This document shows, one piece after another, positions 45,560 to 56,739 of a stretch of DNA of 64,000 nt. The position numbers and the translations under genes are program-made. The DNA is taken from positions 71,391,345 to 71,455,344 of the forward strand of contig NC_087062.1 in the NCBI RefSeq assembly GCF_963678635.1, given 5' to 3'. The notes under the pieces were generated by a model, which made no database searches, was not told the DNA's origin, and saw only the letters and a list, made by a program, of their open reading frames with translations. This stretch comes from Symsagittifera roscoffensis. Lineage: Eukaryota; Xenacoelomorpha; Acoela; Convolutidae. Position 1 is the first letter of the stretch. Each line of letters starts with the position of its first letter.

Positions 45560-46495
45560 TATCGGTCAGGATTCTGGGACGAAGCTACCGTGATGAACGA
45601 CTGTGTCATCATTGTTAATCAAGTGGCTATCCCGATTTGATCGAGAAAGTCGGCGATGATTAGAGTATTTCGCACACATTCTGAACATGATTCCATGATC
45701 GACGCGGTAGTGTATCTGCGGTGGGCAAGAAAGCACCGCGAGATAATTGATCAGTGACAAAATTGCCGATGGTGTTCACCATATGGTAAGAATCATAAGT
45801 CTGCTGAACTTTTCAACTCGTCCAAGCTATTATCTAGTTTTAAACGCACAAATGAAGAGCTTCAATTTGTTTTGTATGCCCAATTTTAGATGAAGCAGGG
45901 AAGATTCTCCATACTGTAGTGGCAGTGGATCGTTTTTCTAAATATCCATCAGCTTTGATAACCAGATCAACCGGCGGGGAAAACCCTTATCAAACAAATT
46001 CAAAATCACCAGTACCGCTAAATCAATTAGAACAGATCAAAATTCCGGTTTTAAAAATAATAAAATCCAGCGGTTTTGTGATTAAAAAGGAATAATACAA
46101 ACTTTTTGTCCATTTGGGGACCACCTTGGGTGTGGGTTAGTCAAACGCAGCATTCAGCCAATCAAAATAAAATTATGCACGATGCACCAGGCTCAAAGTT
46201 TTTGAATGTTCAAGCAGCGGTTGGAACCAATTTTAATATTAGATGTACGAAACATGCAATTGTCAAAAAGTCTACCTTCAAACTTCTCCTTGGAAGGAAA
46301 CCAGATACTTATTTTTTTAAATTAAGGGACAATTTATTCAAGTTAGATCGAGAATACCTTAGCAGAGACAAGTTGACTCCGAAATATGCCAGAACAATCA
46401 GAATCAAGGAACAGACTCGAGGCAATCAGAGGGAAAAAAGAAAATCAAATTTGGGCAGAAGCAGCAGAATATGTGAAAAAAAACAAGTTGTATAG
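45560..46495 (+). pseudogene. gypsy integrase remnant
   Basis: Recognisable in shifting frames: VFRTHSEHDSMIDAVVYL and NCRWCSPYGKNHKS (zinc-binding HHCC region, 45660-45800), AVDRFSKYPSALITRST (45925-45970, start of the DDE core), FKLLLGRKPDTYFF and LDREYLSRDKLTPKYA (46275-46390, end of the core and linker). Several stops and losses make it inactive. Confidence 0.8.
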
Positions 46496-46755
46496 AATCT
46501 AGCCAAATAAGCAAAAAATTGGAGACAACTCAAACGACATCAGACACATGCAGAAGCCTCAGAAACGCTAAGGAGTCGACCAAAAGACTACCACCTCTCG
46601 CAGCCCGTTTGAGGAATGATTTGAACCAGAGGACCCTCAGATTTACAACAGAGAAAGACAAGAGTCGCAAGGATCTCAGTAGCCTAGAATTCAATCCTAT
46701 CAGTACCTAAATAAAGTGAATGTATTCCGTAAATTAATAGGTCGGAAATCAGGAC

Positions 46756-47037
46756 GTGTTTTCTTCAAATCATTCAGAAGGAAAAATTGTCAAAGTTACA
46801 GAAAATACATACATCACCAATAAGGGCAAAGTGATAAGAAAAAATCATATCTCTTCAAAACCGATCAAAGTTAGATCTATTTTGTCTGGTTTAGAGCATA
46901 GAAAGAGAGGAAGCCCTCTAACACCAGCTGCCAACGTGCAAAACGTAGCCTCATCAAGTTCATCACAAGGTAATGCAAAGAAGAAACCTATGTTTATTCT
47001 GCCCAGAGACGGTTTATCATCAGTTTCAGCGTCCTAG
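46756..47037 (+). pseudogene. gypsy integrase C-terminal tail
   Basis: About 93 codons. VTENTYITNKGKVIRKNHIS resembles the GPY/F-like tail of gypsy integrases. A Ser/Ala/Asn-rich end follows. The function of the distal part is unknown. Confidence 0.55.
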
Positions 47038-47196
47038 CAAGTTGCAGAAGCAGGACCACCGGCTAAGACCTCCTAAATTCAGGTCGAGACGAATTGGACG
47101 AAACCAAGTTTATCAAAAGGGAAACTCAATAGAAGTAGACTAGTAGATTTGGCAGTCACTAGCTAATTTTACCCTGTCCTCAGGGAGCTCCTCAGA

Positions 47197-47577
47197 GTGC
47201 TCCTCAGAGAAGGGGGTAAAAAAAGACCAGAGGTTAGAACAATGGTTGTTTATTCCCCGACAATCCAGATATCAGGAGAGGCAGGGTCATCATTGATTTC
47301 CCAGACAGGACCAGAACAGCTAACTAGAGAATCGCAGCCTAGTCCACTTCTACGAGCAGATGATCCGTTTATGCCAGAGGAAGCGGGAAGTCATACTCAG
47401 AGGAGTATTCATACTCAAAGGAAGTCATGCTCAAAAAAGGGTGATACATTTGAAGATTCACAACCCAAAAACAAACAGATAATAGACCAGCCAAATGAGG
47501 ATTTCCAGCCACAATATTCGACGAGAGCCTACAGTCGAAGTAAGAAGCAAATGAACTTTTTTGGGAGCCCGGTTTGA
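47197..47577 (+). pseudogene. distal gypsy ORF of unknown function
   Basis: A 126-codon frame between integrase and the right LTR, rich in Ser, Gln and Pro, with TQRSIHTQRK-type internal repetition. It has no recognisable domain and no membrane segment, so it is not an evident env. It may be the low-complexity end of pol or an accessory frame. Confidence 0.35.
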
Positions 47578-47844
47578 CATGCGGTCACATTAGTTGACAT
47601 GGAAACAGTCGCTGTGTCGCCGGGTGATCTGTCCTAACCCGAGAGAAAAAGACGCATTTCAGTGTCACCAGGGGGCTTGCGTCAAGCCCAAAATTGCCAA
47701 AAACGCGGGCAAAATGTCAAAGAGAGCCATATTAAAACCAAAAACAAATGAAACGAGGATAAAACCTGAAAATTATGAATGAAACTTGCTTTTGTTGTTT
47801 GTTAAATTTTAAGCGAAAAAGTTAAAATTTTTGAAGGTCGGAAG

Positions 47845-48123
47845 TATCATACGGCGTAGTATCCGTATTCAAGGTCATGGTGTTATTTTAATTATGTCTA
47901 TGTTACTACTGCTAACTGACACCTGTCAGTGCTAGTGAGTCATTCATGGTTTATCTCGACACTCTCTCGTCTCCGTTTTTAACGTTTTAAGATTACGGTT
48001 GATATTATTTACTCTCTCTGAAACCAATTCAACTAATTCGATATCAATATTTACGTACAATTTATTATTGTCCTTGAATAGTTTTCTAATTGAGTTTCGT
48101 GTAGCGTTGTTAAGGATATCTCA
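47845..48123 (+). repeat. gypsy right LTR (279 bp)
   Basis: Starts TATCATACGGCGTAG (the TG end is mutated to TA) and ends GGATATCTCA, followed at once by CCCAT. Widely diverged from the left LTR. Confidence 0.88.
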
Positions 48124-48128
48124 CCCAT
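48124..48128. repeat. target-site duplication CCCAT (right)
   Basis: Matches 34647-34651 exactly. Confidence 0.85.
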
Positions 48129-49490
48129 GATGTCAGCGCAAAAAGTTTAAATCTTGAAAAAGCTTTGGCGTTTTTGTCTAAGACTTGTGCAAACCAAAAA
48201 CCCGGGCAAATATTTAAAAATATTTTGAAAATACTCGCACAGGAGGAGCCGCAAGTGAACCTGAGATGCTCGCTTAGCGGACAATGGTGTTCTGATCAAA
48301 GCGAACTATATTTAGTTTCCGGGTTTTGCCATAAGGGTGTTTCATTATTCATGTTTCGAATGAAAGCTTTATCATTTTCAAAGGCAATATTTTTAGTTAC
48401 CGTTCTTCTTTCATTAATTACCCGTCGTTTTTCTGCGACTTCAAAGAAGGTTTATTCTCATTACTAAAAAACTGCAATCTGTTCCTCGTATACCGTTTTC
48501 AGGATGGAAAAGAAAACATTAAAACAAAAAATTTAAACAAAAAGAACGGCTGGTGCACTGCAGTTTTTTAATACGAATATTGAAAATTTGCGTTTAAAAC
48601 AGCAAGTTACTGCGCACTCTAAACTATAACATCCCTGCACATATTTGATATTGTTAGATTGAGTTTCATCAAATTGAGAGCCCCAATTTTCCGATGCAGC
48701 AAAATGAGCCATTTGGAAATTTAACAAGGGCTGGTTTTCAGAAAATTGAAAAAAATGTCCAATCGAGGTTGATAGCAATTACTTATTGATTTTCTTGCCT
48801 CTTTTCGAGCTGAAATTAACTTAAACAGAATTTGTGCGCTCTTCCGCATAAATTCAGAAACTTATGTTGTTTTCAACCTTTAATAATGCGAATGTCATTA
48901 ATTAGTTAGATCACGCCTTCCTTCCAAAATAATGGTAAGTTCTTTTGCTGTACGAAACAAACAAGGCTGACACGCTATGAACAGCGTAGTATGAGAAGAG
49001 TCAAAACTTATTCGCATTGGTCAAAATTATGATGGTTGACGAAATTTTTCTTCAAAAAGTTTGCAAACAATAACGTTTTTGGTTTCTTTTTGAAAGATTT
49101 TGACAACCTTTCAGATATTTTAAGTTCGATCATGCAAAATGGCAGCAATTAATCAAGAGCCAAAGCGATGAATTATTGGGTGTTGAAGGGTGGCCTAATT
49201 TTATGATAAGTTCTCATGACCGACAAACTTACTGTTAAATTTGTAAAATTGAGTTAAGTTTCGTGGAGAAAATTTGCCAATGACAAAAAAATTGCTCTGA
49301 ACATTTTTGTTGATATACTGATGACTTTAAAATATAATTTAATGGTGCTCAAATGTAGGTTCACTGCAAGAAAGAACAAATGGCAAATCATTTTTATAGA
49401 GCAACTAAGCTAGCGGTTATTAGTTTTCAAAGTTTTCTTTTAAACCCTAGTGTTTTTTGAACCCGTTCAAAAGTTTGTATTTCTGTTCTC
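48129..49490. other. no recognised feature upstream of the GTPase gene
   Basis: AT-rich DNA that should include the promoter of the RASL10-like gene; no specific element can be named. An open frame at 48165-48467 has no domain. Confidence 0.35.
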
Positions 49491-49595
49491 TGTGCCTAAA
49501 TAACTGTTGTTGGTAATGTTTTGATGATGATGATGTGCCTAAATAACTGTTGTTGGTAATGTTTTGATGATGATGATGAAGATGATGATGATGTT
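49491..49595. repeat. 43-bp tandem duplication and GAT microsatellite
   Basis: TGTGCCTAAATAACTGTTGT followed by TGGTAATGTTTTGATGATG occurs twice with a 43-bp period (49491 and 49534), then runs into (GAT)n to about 49592. It lies within 30 bases of the RASL10-like start codon, so it is in the 5' UTR or promoter. Confidence 0.9.
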
Positions 49596-49618
49596 ATTAT
49601 TTTTGTTAGCGTGATGCT

Positions 49619-49845
49619 ATGCCGAAGCGAAGAGCGACAGTGGCTGTGTTGGGGGCTTCATCGGTCGGCAAAAGTTCCCTCATCCACCAGTTCATGTTCT
49701 GTCACCTACACCACTTGAACCACCCCGCCCCCACCTCCAACCCCGCAAACCACCTCTCCTCAGCCCCCAGGTCATCCAGTGCCCCAACGCGATCAGAGAA
49801 ACAACCGCAGGCACATCACCCAAACCTATTCGTCAACCAATCTCT
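49619..49845 (+). CDS. RASL10-like exon 1
   Basis: Start ATG within TGCTATGCCGAAG. Phase 2 at the end (CT plus G of exon 2 gives Leu). Contains the P-loop and about 50 low-complexity residues (HLHHLNHPAPTSN...). Confidence 0.8.
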
Positions 49846-50963
49846 GTAAGTATATGATATTTAAGAATAGCAAAACTTACCCCTCCTCGTTCATACTAGT
49901 AGCAATAAAACAACCCAAAAGAGTTATAGGTTTTAGAATTTTGAGGCTCAACATGTTTCCATACTGGGTTCGTTCTTTCCTGTTTTCCAAAAAAATTCGA
50001 CGAGACTTCGAACCACCTATCTGTGTCTATGTTTTCTGTAATAAATGCGCTGTCTGCTAATCATGACGTCGGTTCCAGGTACGAGGTGACGATAGTGGAT
50101 CCTCCCCACTGCAAAGACGAGGACATGTTTAACATGCACGAGTGGGCCCAGCTGCAGTTCAGCTGTGTGAATGCTCACCTAGCAGAAGCGTTTGTGCTCG
50201 TTTACGACGTATCATCTCCCCTCACATTCAAATACATTCAGGTGCTCAGAGAACAGGTGAGAACTTACTTCTAATTTTTACCCAATGCAAAACAAAGGCA
50301 AGTTACAATAATTTTATGTTAAACCTTAACAAAAATGAATTCGTACTCATTTTAAAACATCAGTGAGAAGAGATATCAAAATTTAAAAACCTCGGATGAG
50401 TCATGCACAAAGTCCAACAATTAATTGCATATTTATTTACTTTGCTCAATTTCATTCTGCTGTGACTCTTCATTCTTTTAACTCATTCGGATAAAACCAC
50501 TTTGTTCGGTTGAAAACCCTCGCCCACTTTTCACTCTTAAATCATTCAACAGTAAAACGGGCCTCAGTTCTGGTCGAAAACTCGTGTAAGTAAAAATAAA
50601 TCTCTGAAAATTCATTAACTTCATTAAAATTGCAATACAAACTACAGTAATACCCAAACTAAGCAAATAGTCGGATAACTATAATTTTTATGCACGCAAT
50701 TCTTCCGAAAACAAGAAAACCTTTTTAAAAATTATCTTCCGAATTATAAATTTATCTCTATTGAAAAGTGTGGTCGGACCATTTCGTGCTACTAGCACAG
50801 AAACCGCAGTCTGTGTGGCTTAATTTTGTTTATTGTTTTCTCTCTTCAGATCAACGAGAGCTTTGAGGGTACCTCTGATGCTGTAGTGCCCCCTATTCTA
50901 GTGGTGGGCAATAAGTGTGACATCAGCAAACGCGCCTACCCTCTACACGTCGTGTCCGAAATC
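49619..50963 (+). CDS. RASL10-like small GTPase (exons 1-3, 3' end not found)
   Basis: Ras-superfamily GTPase. Exon 1 (49619-49845) encodes MPKRRATVAVLGASSVGKSS, a P-loop (GxxxxGKS), then an expanded His/Pro/Ser-rich stretch where switch I lies, and ends at donor GTAAGT. Exon 2 (50079-50256, acceptor TTCCAG, donor GTGAGA) encodes VTIVDPPHC, EWAQLQFSCVNAHLAEAFVLVYDVSSP and YIQVLREQ. Exon 3 (50850-50963, acceptor CTTCAG, donor GTACGC) encodes INESFEGTSD and PILVVGNKCDIS, the NKxD guanine-specificity motif. All joins keep frame, giving 173 residues. The DPP in place of the usual DxxG, and the EWA...VLVYDV pattern, match RASL10A/B. RASL10B is about 203 residues, so roughly one more exon (the SAK-like motif and C-terminus) is missing from what can be seen. 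Confidence 0.82.
50079..50256 (+). CDS. RASL10-like exon 2
   Basis: Acceptor CGGTTCCAG, donor CAGGTGAGA. 59 codons plus one base; covers beta-3 through alpha-3 of the G domain. Confidence 0.85.
50257..50849 (+). other. RASL10-like intron 2
   Basis: 593-bp AT-rich intron between consensus donor and acceptor; no feature inside. Confidence 0.75.
50850..50963 (+). CDS. RASL10-like exon 3
   Basis: Acceptor TCTCTTCAG, donor ATCGTACGC. 38 codons in phase 0. If the donor is not used, the frame reads on to a stop about 13 codons later. Confidence 0.78.
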
Positions 50964-51004
50964 GTACGCATTGAACAAACCAGTATTTGTCATAGTTTTT
51001 AGTA

Positions 51005-52320
51005 TAACTAGCAAGGCTGCCTCCAATAATCAATTGGCTCGCAAAAAATAGGTTGCTGTTCTGATCAAGCTATCCAATAAAAAAAAATTTTGAACAATTT
51101 CAAGATGGGCCAAATCGTAAATCAGGTTGAAAACTAGGTTTCATAGAACGAATCGGTTCCCGAAAAATGAAGTTTTTCTGAGCAAGCTATTCTAGCTATG
51201 AAACTCTGAGATATTTCAAAAAGTTTCATGAAGCAAATTGGATGACGCAATTCGGATGACGCAAGGTTGTTATATGGAAATTATTCAAGCAATAAAAATA
51301 TTTCAAGTTGTTTCATAGAGCGAATCAATAAGCACAAAAATTAAAGTTTTCTAGGCAAGCTTGGCAAAAAGTTAAAGTTTTTTTAGTAAGCTATTCAAGC
51401 TATAAAATGAAACTTTTCAAGTTTCTTCACAGAGCGAACTGGTTCGCAAAAGGTTCAAGTTTTTCTATGCAAACTGTTTAAAACATGAAACTTTTAAACA
51501 TTTCTAAGCTATTGCACACACTGATTTGGTTCACAAAAAGTATAAGTTTTTTCGAAGCAAACTATTAAGCTATGACACCTTGAGTTATTTCCAGTTAATT
51601 TATATACTAAAAAGTTAGCAAAAATTAAATTTTTCTAAGGAAGCTGTTTAAGCTATGAAACTTTAAATAATTAGAGTTTTTTCAAAAAGTAAAAAAAAAC
51701 TGTTTTTCTGGTGAAGCTTTTTAAGTGATTTCCAGGTTTTCTCTTAGTTTTTTACTTATTTTTTTTAGCAGGCTAATGGAGCAAGGAACTTCGAGAAGAT
51801 CCGGGCTATTTCTTAGACCGAATCGTTTTTGCCAAAAGTTACAGTTTTCTAAGGCAAGCAACTCAAGCGATGAAACTTTGACATAATTCAAGATATTTAA
51901 TGAAGCAAAAGCTATGACGTTTTGTATCTTTGCAAGTTATTTCATAGACTGAATCGGTTCGCAAAAAAATGAAGATTGTGTATGCAAGCTTTTAAAGCTA
52001 TAAAACTTTGAATTATTTCATGTTATTTCTTAGACTAAATCGTTCCCGAAAAAAGGTGTTTTTCTGATCAAGCTTTTAAAACTATGAAACTTTGAATTAT
52101 ACCATATTATTTCATAGACTGAATTGTTCGCGAAACATTTTTTCTAAGCAAGCTGTCCATCAAGCTATGAAAGTTTAAGTAAGTTCAAGTTATTTCATAG
52201 ACTGAATTGGTTCACGAAAAGTTTCAATTTTTCTAAGCAAGCTGTAAAAGCTATGAAAAGTTGAATTATTTCAAGTTTTTTCCTAGACTGAGGCGGTTTG
52301 CAAACATTTTCTTTCTAAGT
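51005..52320 (+). repeat. ~80-bp minisatellite array, left arm
   Basis: About 15 degenerate units with the order CTATGAAACTTTGA, TTTCAAGTTATTTCATAGACTG, AATCGGTTCGCAAAAAG and TTTTTCTAAGCAAGCT. Units differ by substitutions and indels, so the array is old. Confidence 0.8.
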
Positions 52321-53429
52321 ATAGAGAGTGCTTTTTTTAAGTGAATCGTTCCCGACTGAAATGAATCTGTAAACGCAAAACTTTGAACAAAATGTGGCAG
52401 GTACTTTCTAGCCTGAAAGTTGAATCGAGTTCATCTCGCTCTGATTGCTACTCTGAGTGATTCCTTTTTAAACGTTGCGCTCGATAGCCCCCTAAACGTT
52501 TAGCGTTATGCTGAAAACGTGTCATTCATTTATTATATAAGATCTAGATCACATGACAAAGAGTATGCAACTTTTGCGTTTCGACGAGGAAATGAACGAA
52601 ACATTTTTTTACGTTCTTCTCGTTTTTTTTCTGCAAATATTAGGATATAGTAATGAAAATTTGGCACAAGCTAGTAAAAACTGATTTGAAAAACTTAGCC
52701 GGATCTAAACTCTTGTGAGAAAAATTTTGACAAATCTTGTCGTTCAGGCGAAAAATAGCTCGTATGTCATTTTTTGTTTTAGAGGTGATATTGCATCAAG
52801 AATTTGATTTTATGAGCTCTTTATCAAATTGTTTTTTTTGAAAGCCGTAGTGCTTAACTTGCTCTTTATGGCGCGGAAAAAAACAGATAAAATTATTGAA
52901 AAAAAAAGAATTTCCGCTCAAAAAAACATGGTTTCTCAATTTTTGATCCAGCAAGCCCCTTTCAAAACTTATCTAATTTATGGCATAACTTCACCTCTAT
53001 ATCTTAAATAGTTGCAAGTGAATTGACAAAACTGTGAAAAATTATCCTCGTTGAAATAAAAAAGTTGCAATTTAATTGTCTCGTAAAAACAATTGATTTT
53101 AAAAATTACACAGAAAATTCGCGATTCATCGAAAGTTTATAAAGCTTTTTGGATGCATGAACTTCCGATTTTGATGTGTCCTTAACTAGGAATGGTAAAA
53201 AAGGACCATGGACTAGTGAAAGGACTAGGAATGGTAAAAGGACAATTAAATAATTGTACCAAGCAATTATTATGTTCTCATTTTGAGAGTAAAACACAAA
53301 AAATATATATTTGCTTCAAGGTGAAGCCCTGAGCTTTCCCACCGCCATTTTACTGTTCTCGAAAGCTTTATGGCAATTCAAACTTGTTTGTTTTTCCTTC
53401 CCAACATGATTTAACTTGGAATTTTTTGA

Positions 53430-54205
53430 AGTTTAATAGCTTGAATAGTAGGTTGCTTATAAAAATTTTAAAAATTCACAAATAAGTTTAGTCTATGAAA
53501 TAGCTTGAAATATTTCAAAGCTTCGAAGCTTGAATAGCTTGGCTTGAAAAAATTTAACCTTTTCACCAACCATTTTGGTATCTGAAAATGTTGAAATGTT
53601 TTATTTTTTCATTATTTGATTAGCTCGCTTAGAATAATTTAAGTTTTTACAAACTTATTCAGTCTATTAGATAATTTGAAAGTTCCAAAGCTTGAATAGC
53701 TTGCCTCGAAAAATTTTTCACAATCAATTTTTCAATGAAATAAATATATTGTAGCTTCAACAGTTTACTTAACAAAAATTTACCAATCCGCTTTGTGAAA
53801 TGAGTTAAACTTTTAGAAAGTCTCATTGCTTAAAAAACTTGGATAGGAAAACTTGAAATTTTCGCAAACTGATTCGATCTATGAAGCAATTTGAATCACT
53901 TCATCGCCTGAATGAAACAATAGAAAAAACTTGACCTCTTCACAAACCGATTTGCTCTATAGTTTGTTATGAAATATTTCAAAGATTGATATCTTGAATA
54001 AATTCCTTAGAAAACTTGAAATTTTTATTAACCGATTTGGTATATGAAGTAACTTGAAATATCCTAATTTGTCCTGAATTGAATGGTTTGCATAGAAAAA
54101 CTTAACTTTTCACGAATCGATTCAGTCTATAAAATAACTTGAAATTTCTCCAAGTTTCAAAGCTTGAATAGTTTAAAATAGCCTAAAAAAGAACAAACAA
54201 TGTTT
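53430..54205 (-). repeat. ~80-bp minisatellite array, right arm (inverted)
   Basis: About nine units that are reverse complements of the left-arm unit (AAACTTGAAATTTTCGCAAAC, TGATTCGATCTATGAAGC, AGCTTGAATAG). Confidence 0.8.
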
Positions 54206-55907
54206 TTATACTATGAAATTGAATCATATGCACGAATTGAACAAAAACGCCAACATTTTTCTGAATTCCTTTGTGAAATTTGGTGTTATAAGAAATAGCA
54301 AAAAACAAAAGTTTTCTCGCATAAGAGCAACATTTTGAGAAAACAAAAACTATTTCATTGTTTTTAAACGGCAGTCGGAGCCTTCAAGTTTCAGCCCGGT
54401 ACGATCAGTCTTGTTTTGTTTGTTTATACTTTGAAACTGACTCAAAATTCCAAGTCTTTGAACAGCGACTACTTCTACTCACACTGAACTCCCACGTATT
54501 TGAAACAAGCCCGCTTGTATATCAAGGCAAAGCACTCAATTTTCAGACCAATTAAAAAGTTTTTGGTTTCAAAATTAATATAAAAAGAAAAAAAAACATA
54601 TATCTTTTGTCTTCCCTTGCTCTATGTTACGCACAAAGTTTTGATTTTAGCATCTCCTAACCTAATCACAAAACTACGTGACCTGCTGTAAATCAATTTT
54701 GCACAATTTCATTCTCCGAATACCCGTGTTATGAGAACGCAATATATCGCGCGTTATTAATCTCAAATTGGCCCAGTTGGCTTCTTTCAAACCACCATAA
54801 TTTTACGAAACCAAATCACAGGTGAGTGATCAGAGGTGGTCACACTTGAGCTCTGGACAAAAAGCTTGTGCTGGAGCAAGCATTAAATTGGAGTTTTCTT
54901 TGGATAATTGTAAAACATTCTTGATTTTGGGTTTCAGTTTAATTTTATTAGCAGAACCCTATCTTGAACGCCTAAGTTGGGTGTCCTATGTTCAAAAATC
55001 ACCTTCATGTTCTAAAAGAGTTATTTAGACTCCAGGCACATGTTGGTAGAAGCAGTAAAAATAAAATGAACAAAATGAAGAAAAATATAAAAAACCGGTT
55101 AACTGGTTCTAAACGAAATTTAAAACTAAAACAACTTTGTTCGTTCAATTTTTGCCTAAAATTATGATATCGTGTTTGTTTTTTCCATTTATACAATCAA
55201 TGTCATGGTAAAAAGTCGACTACTGCTACTGGTGATGTTACTAAAGGACTCCGCTTTAAAACATTACAAAAAGTTAAGCGTTTAAAAATCAAATCAATCT
55301 AATTTTTCCTTTGCTATCTGCTTTTTTTTTCGAAAATAAAATTAGTTTGTAAAACCCAGACAGTAAAGATAGCGTCGTTAGGGAGAAATCCTGTCGCGTA
55401 CTGACAAAAAATAGTTTGCAATCGTTTTAATACAGATAACTTAGCGATGACCTAGAAAATTGATTTGCATCGATTTGAAATCGATATGGTTCAATACAAA
55501 ATTGTAACTTAAAAGTCGATTTCAGTCAATTCAAGTCTATTTATCAACATTTTTTGTTTCCTTTTCATACGGATTTTAGTAACAATAAAATCGATTTTTA
55601 TTTCACTGACCAATTTTTTCTGGCCAATTTGACCAAGTTTTGACCTATTTTGAGGCAATATTTATTATGTATCTTGAAAGGTTTTCACCGAAAAAAAATA
55701 CGTTTCTTGGGCGCGTGCTCCTCCCTCAGTTTTAGTACGTTTTTTTAGATTTCATTCGTGCTCAACAGCCTTCGTTGTACTAATGTTCGGAATAAAACTT
55801 AAGTTCACATATAATTCCGGGAAAAAATGGGGAGAGCAGTAAACATTGATAGGTTATATTTTTTGGGGCTGATTCGTTTCTTCTTTTCCCCGAATAGGGT
55901 CTCAGGT
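54206..55907. other. intergenic or intronic, with family D and E fragments
   Basis: Family-D words (GCGCGTTATTAATCTCAAATTGGCCCAG and a CACAGGTGA block) lie at 54740-54825. A family-E-like start (GCGTACTGACAAAAAATAG) occurs at about 55395, followed by ATCGATTTGAAATCGAT words to 55590. No exon completing the RASL10-like gene was recognised. Confidence 0.45.
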
Positions 55908-56099
55908 CTAATTCGTCTCGTGATGCTTTATGTCAGACACTCCTCTTTGCATGCGCACAGTTCTCAGAAAAGCATGTCGCATGGTTTTGATTGACAGGTA
56001 GACAGGGGCAGTAACTGCCACGCCCAGAGCCCCTATCATCTGGGACAAAGCCAGAGCTACTACATTCATACGGCCTTCCTCTGGGTAGTTAGACAGAAT
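55908..56099 (-). CDS. last exon of a membrane-protein gene
   Basis: Minus-strand exon from acceptor TTTATAG to TAG (55908-55910), 63 residues: ILSNYPEEGR, a ~22-residue hydrophobic helix (VVALALSQMIGALGVAVTA), then PVYLSIKTMRHAFLRTVRM and an acidic/His tail ending HHETN. Base composition is clearly less AT-rich than its surroundings. It is phase 0 and follows the 62695-62778 exon. The helix-loop-helix with a basic cytoplasmic end suits the last segments of a multi-pass transporter. The arrangement recalls the C-terminus of equilibrative nucleoside transporters (SLC29), but no diagnostic motif proves that. Confidence 0.75.
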   Translation of the reverse strand: MLSNYPEEGRMNVVALALSQMIGALGVAVTAPVYLSIKTMRHAFLRTVRMQRGVSDIKHHETN

Positions 56100-56739
56100 C
56101 TATAAAGACGCTAGCAATTCAGTTTAAATCCAACAACAAACTATCAATTATATCGAATGTTAATTATTAAATGATGAAATGGCAAACGAAAAAAAAACAC
56201 CGTACAACTAACAGTATTCATACCAACATCTCGTCCTGGAAACACATGTAAAAAGCAAAGTAGCGGTCTATCAATTTCGTGTTTTTGTACAATTTTGTGT
56301 CTTTTTAGCTCTAGAATTGAAACGAGGCGGCTAAATTTGCCCGCTCTTATTTGGTACTTTGAAAAGTAGCAATAGCAATCGAACAGCAAAAGCGCTGTAA
56401 GCCGGAAAAAATACGAGATCGTTAAAGAGAAATGGCGAGAATACCTGCGAGAACTATGCCTGAAGAAAAATCTTTAGAAAATCAACGAACAGAAAAATTA
56501 CTGCGTTGTTTTTCAAATGTGACTTTTCTGACCCTAACTGAGACACCTTTGACCCCAAAAAACGGCAAATATCATATTTTAATAAGCATTTGTGAAAATA
56601 AGTTTCTTGAATTAAGATAAAGAAATTGATTCAATTGCCGCTATGCTACATCTTAGCAAAATGCATAAATCAAGGATTGACATTACAAAACTGTATGCAA
56701 TTAAACAATGAACTGTTTCGCTTAGGCTTCAAAAAGTAA

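Larger units (their letters stand above)
34652..48123 (+). mobile_element. Ty3/gypsy LTR retrotransposon, decayed, with internal tandem array
   Basis: A 13.47-kb element. In order: left LTR, PBS, an eightfold array of leader/gag/RT segments, second half of RT, RNase H, integrase, integrase tail and right LTR, with a perfect CCCAT duplication outside. Pol order (protease-RT-RNase H-integrase) and recognisable words identify it as Ty3/gypsy: FYGLTDMPKDFQ in RT, STNELELLPVV and DHRAL in RNase H, and AVDRFSKYP in integrase. Frames carry many stops and shifts, so it is a fossil. The LTRs differ at roughly a fifth or more of positions, an old insertion. Part of the extra length comes from the array (34929 to about 43900). 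Confidence 0.92.
51005..54205. mobile_element. foldback-like structure: two opposed minisatellite arrays
   Basis: From 51005 to 52320 a degenerate ~80-bp unit repeats in one orientation (AAGCTATGAAACTTTGA, TTATTTCATAGACTGAATCG, GTTCGCAAAAAG, TTTTTCTAAGCAAGC). From 53430 to 54205 the inverse unit appears (GCTTGAATAG, GCATAGAAAAACTT, CGATTCAGTCTATGAAAT, TTTCAAAGCTTGAA). A ~1.1-kb spacer (52320-53430) separates them. Inverted arms built of tandem repeats are typical of Foldback-type DNA elements. No transposase is found in the spacer. The structure lies just downstream of the RASL10-like exon 3, in its putative intron. Confidence 0.6.

Noticed and set aside
47197-47577. Envelope gene of the gypsy element
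   Set aside because: No signal peptide, membrane segment or cleavage motif; the frame is low-complexity and hydrophilic.
48165-48467. 100-codon frame right after the gypsy element
   Set aside because: A hydrophobic patch is present but no family, splice signals or conservation evidence.
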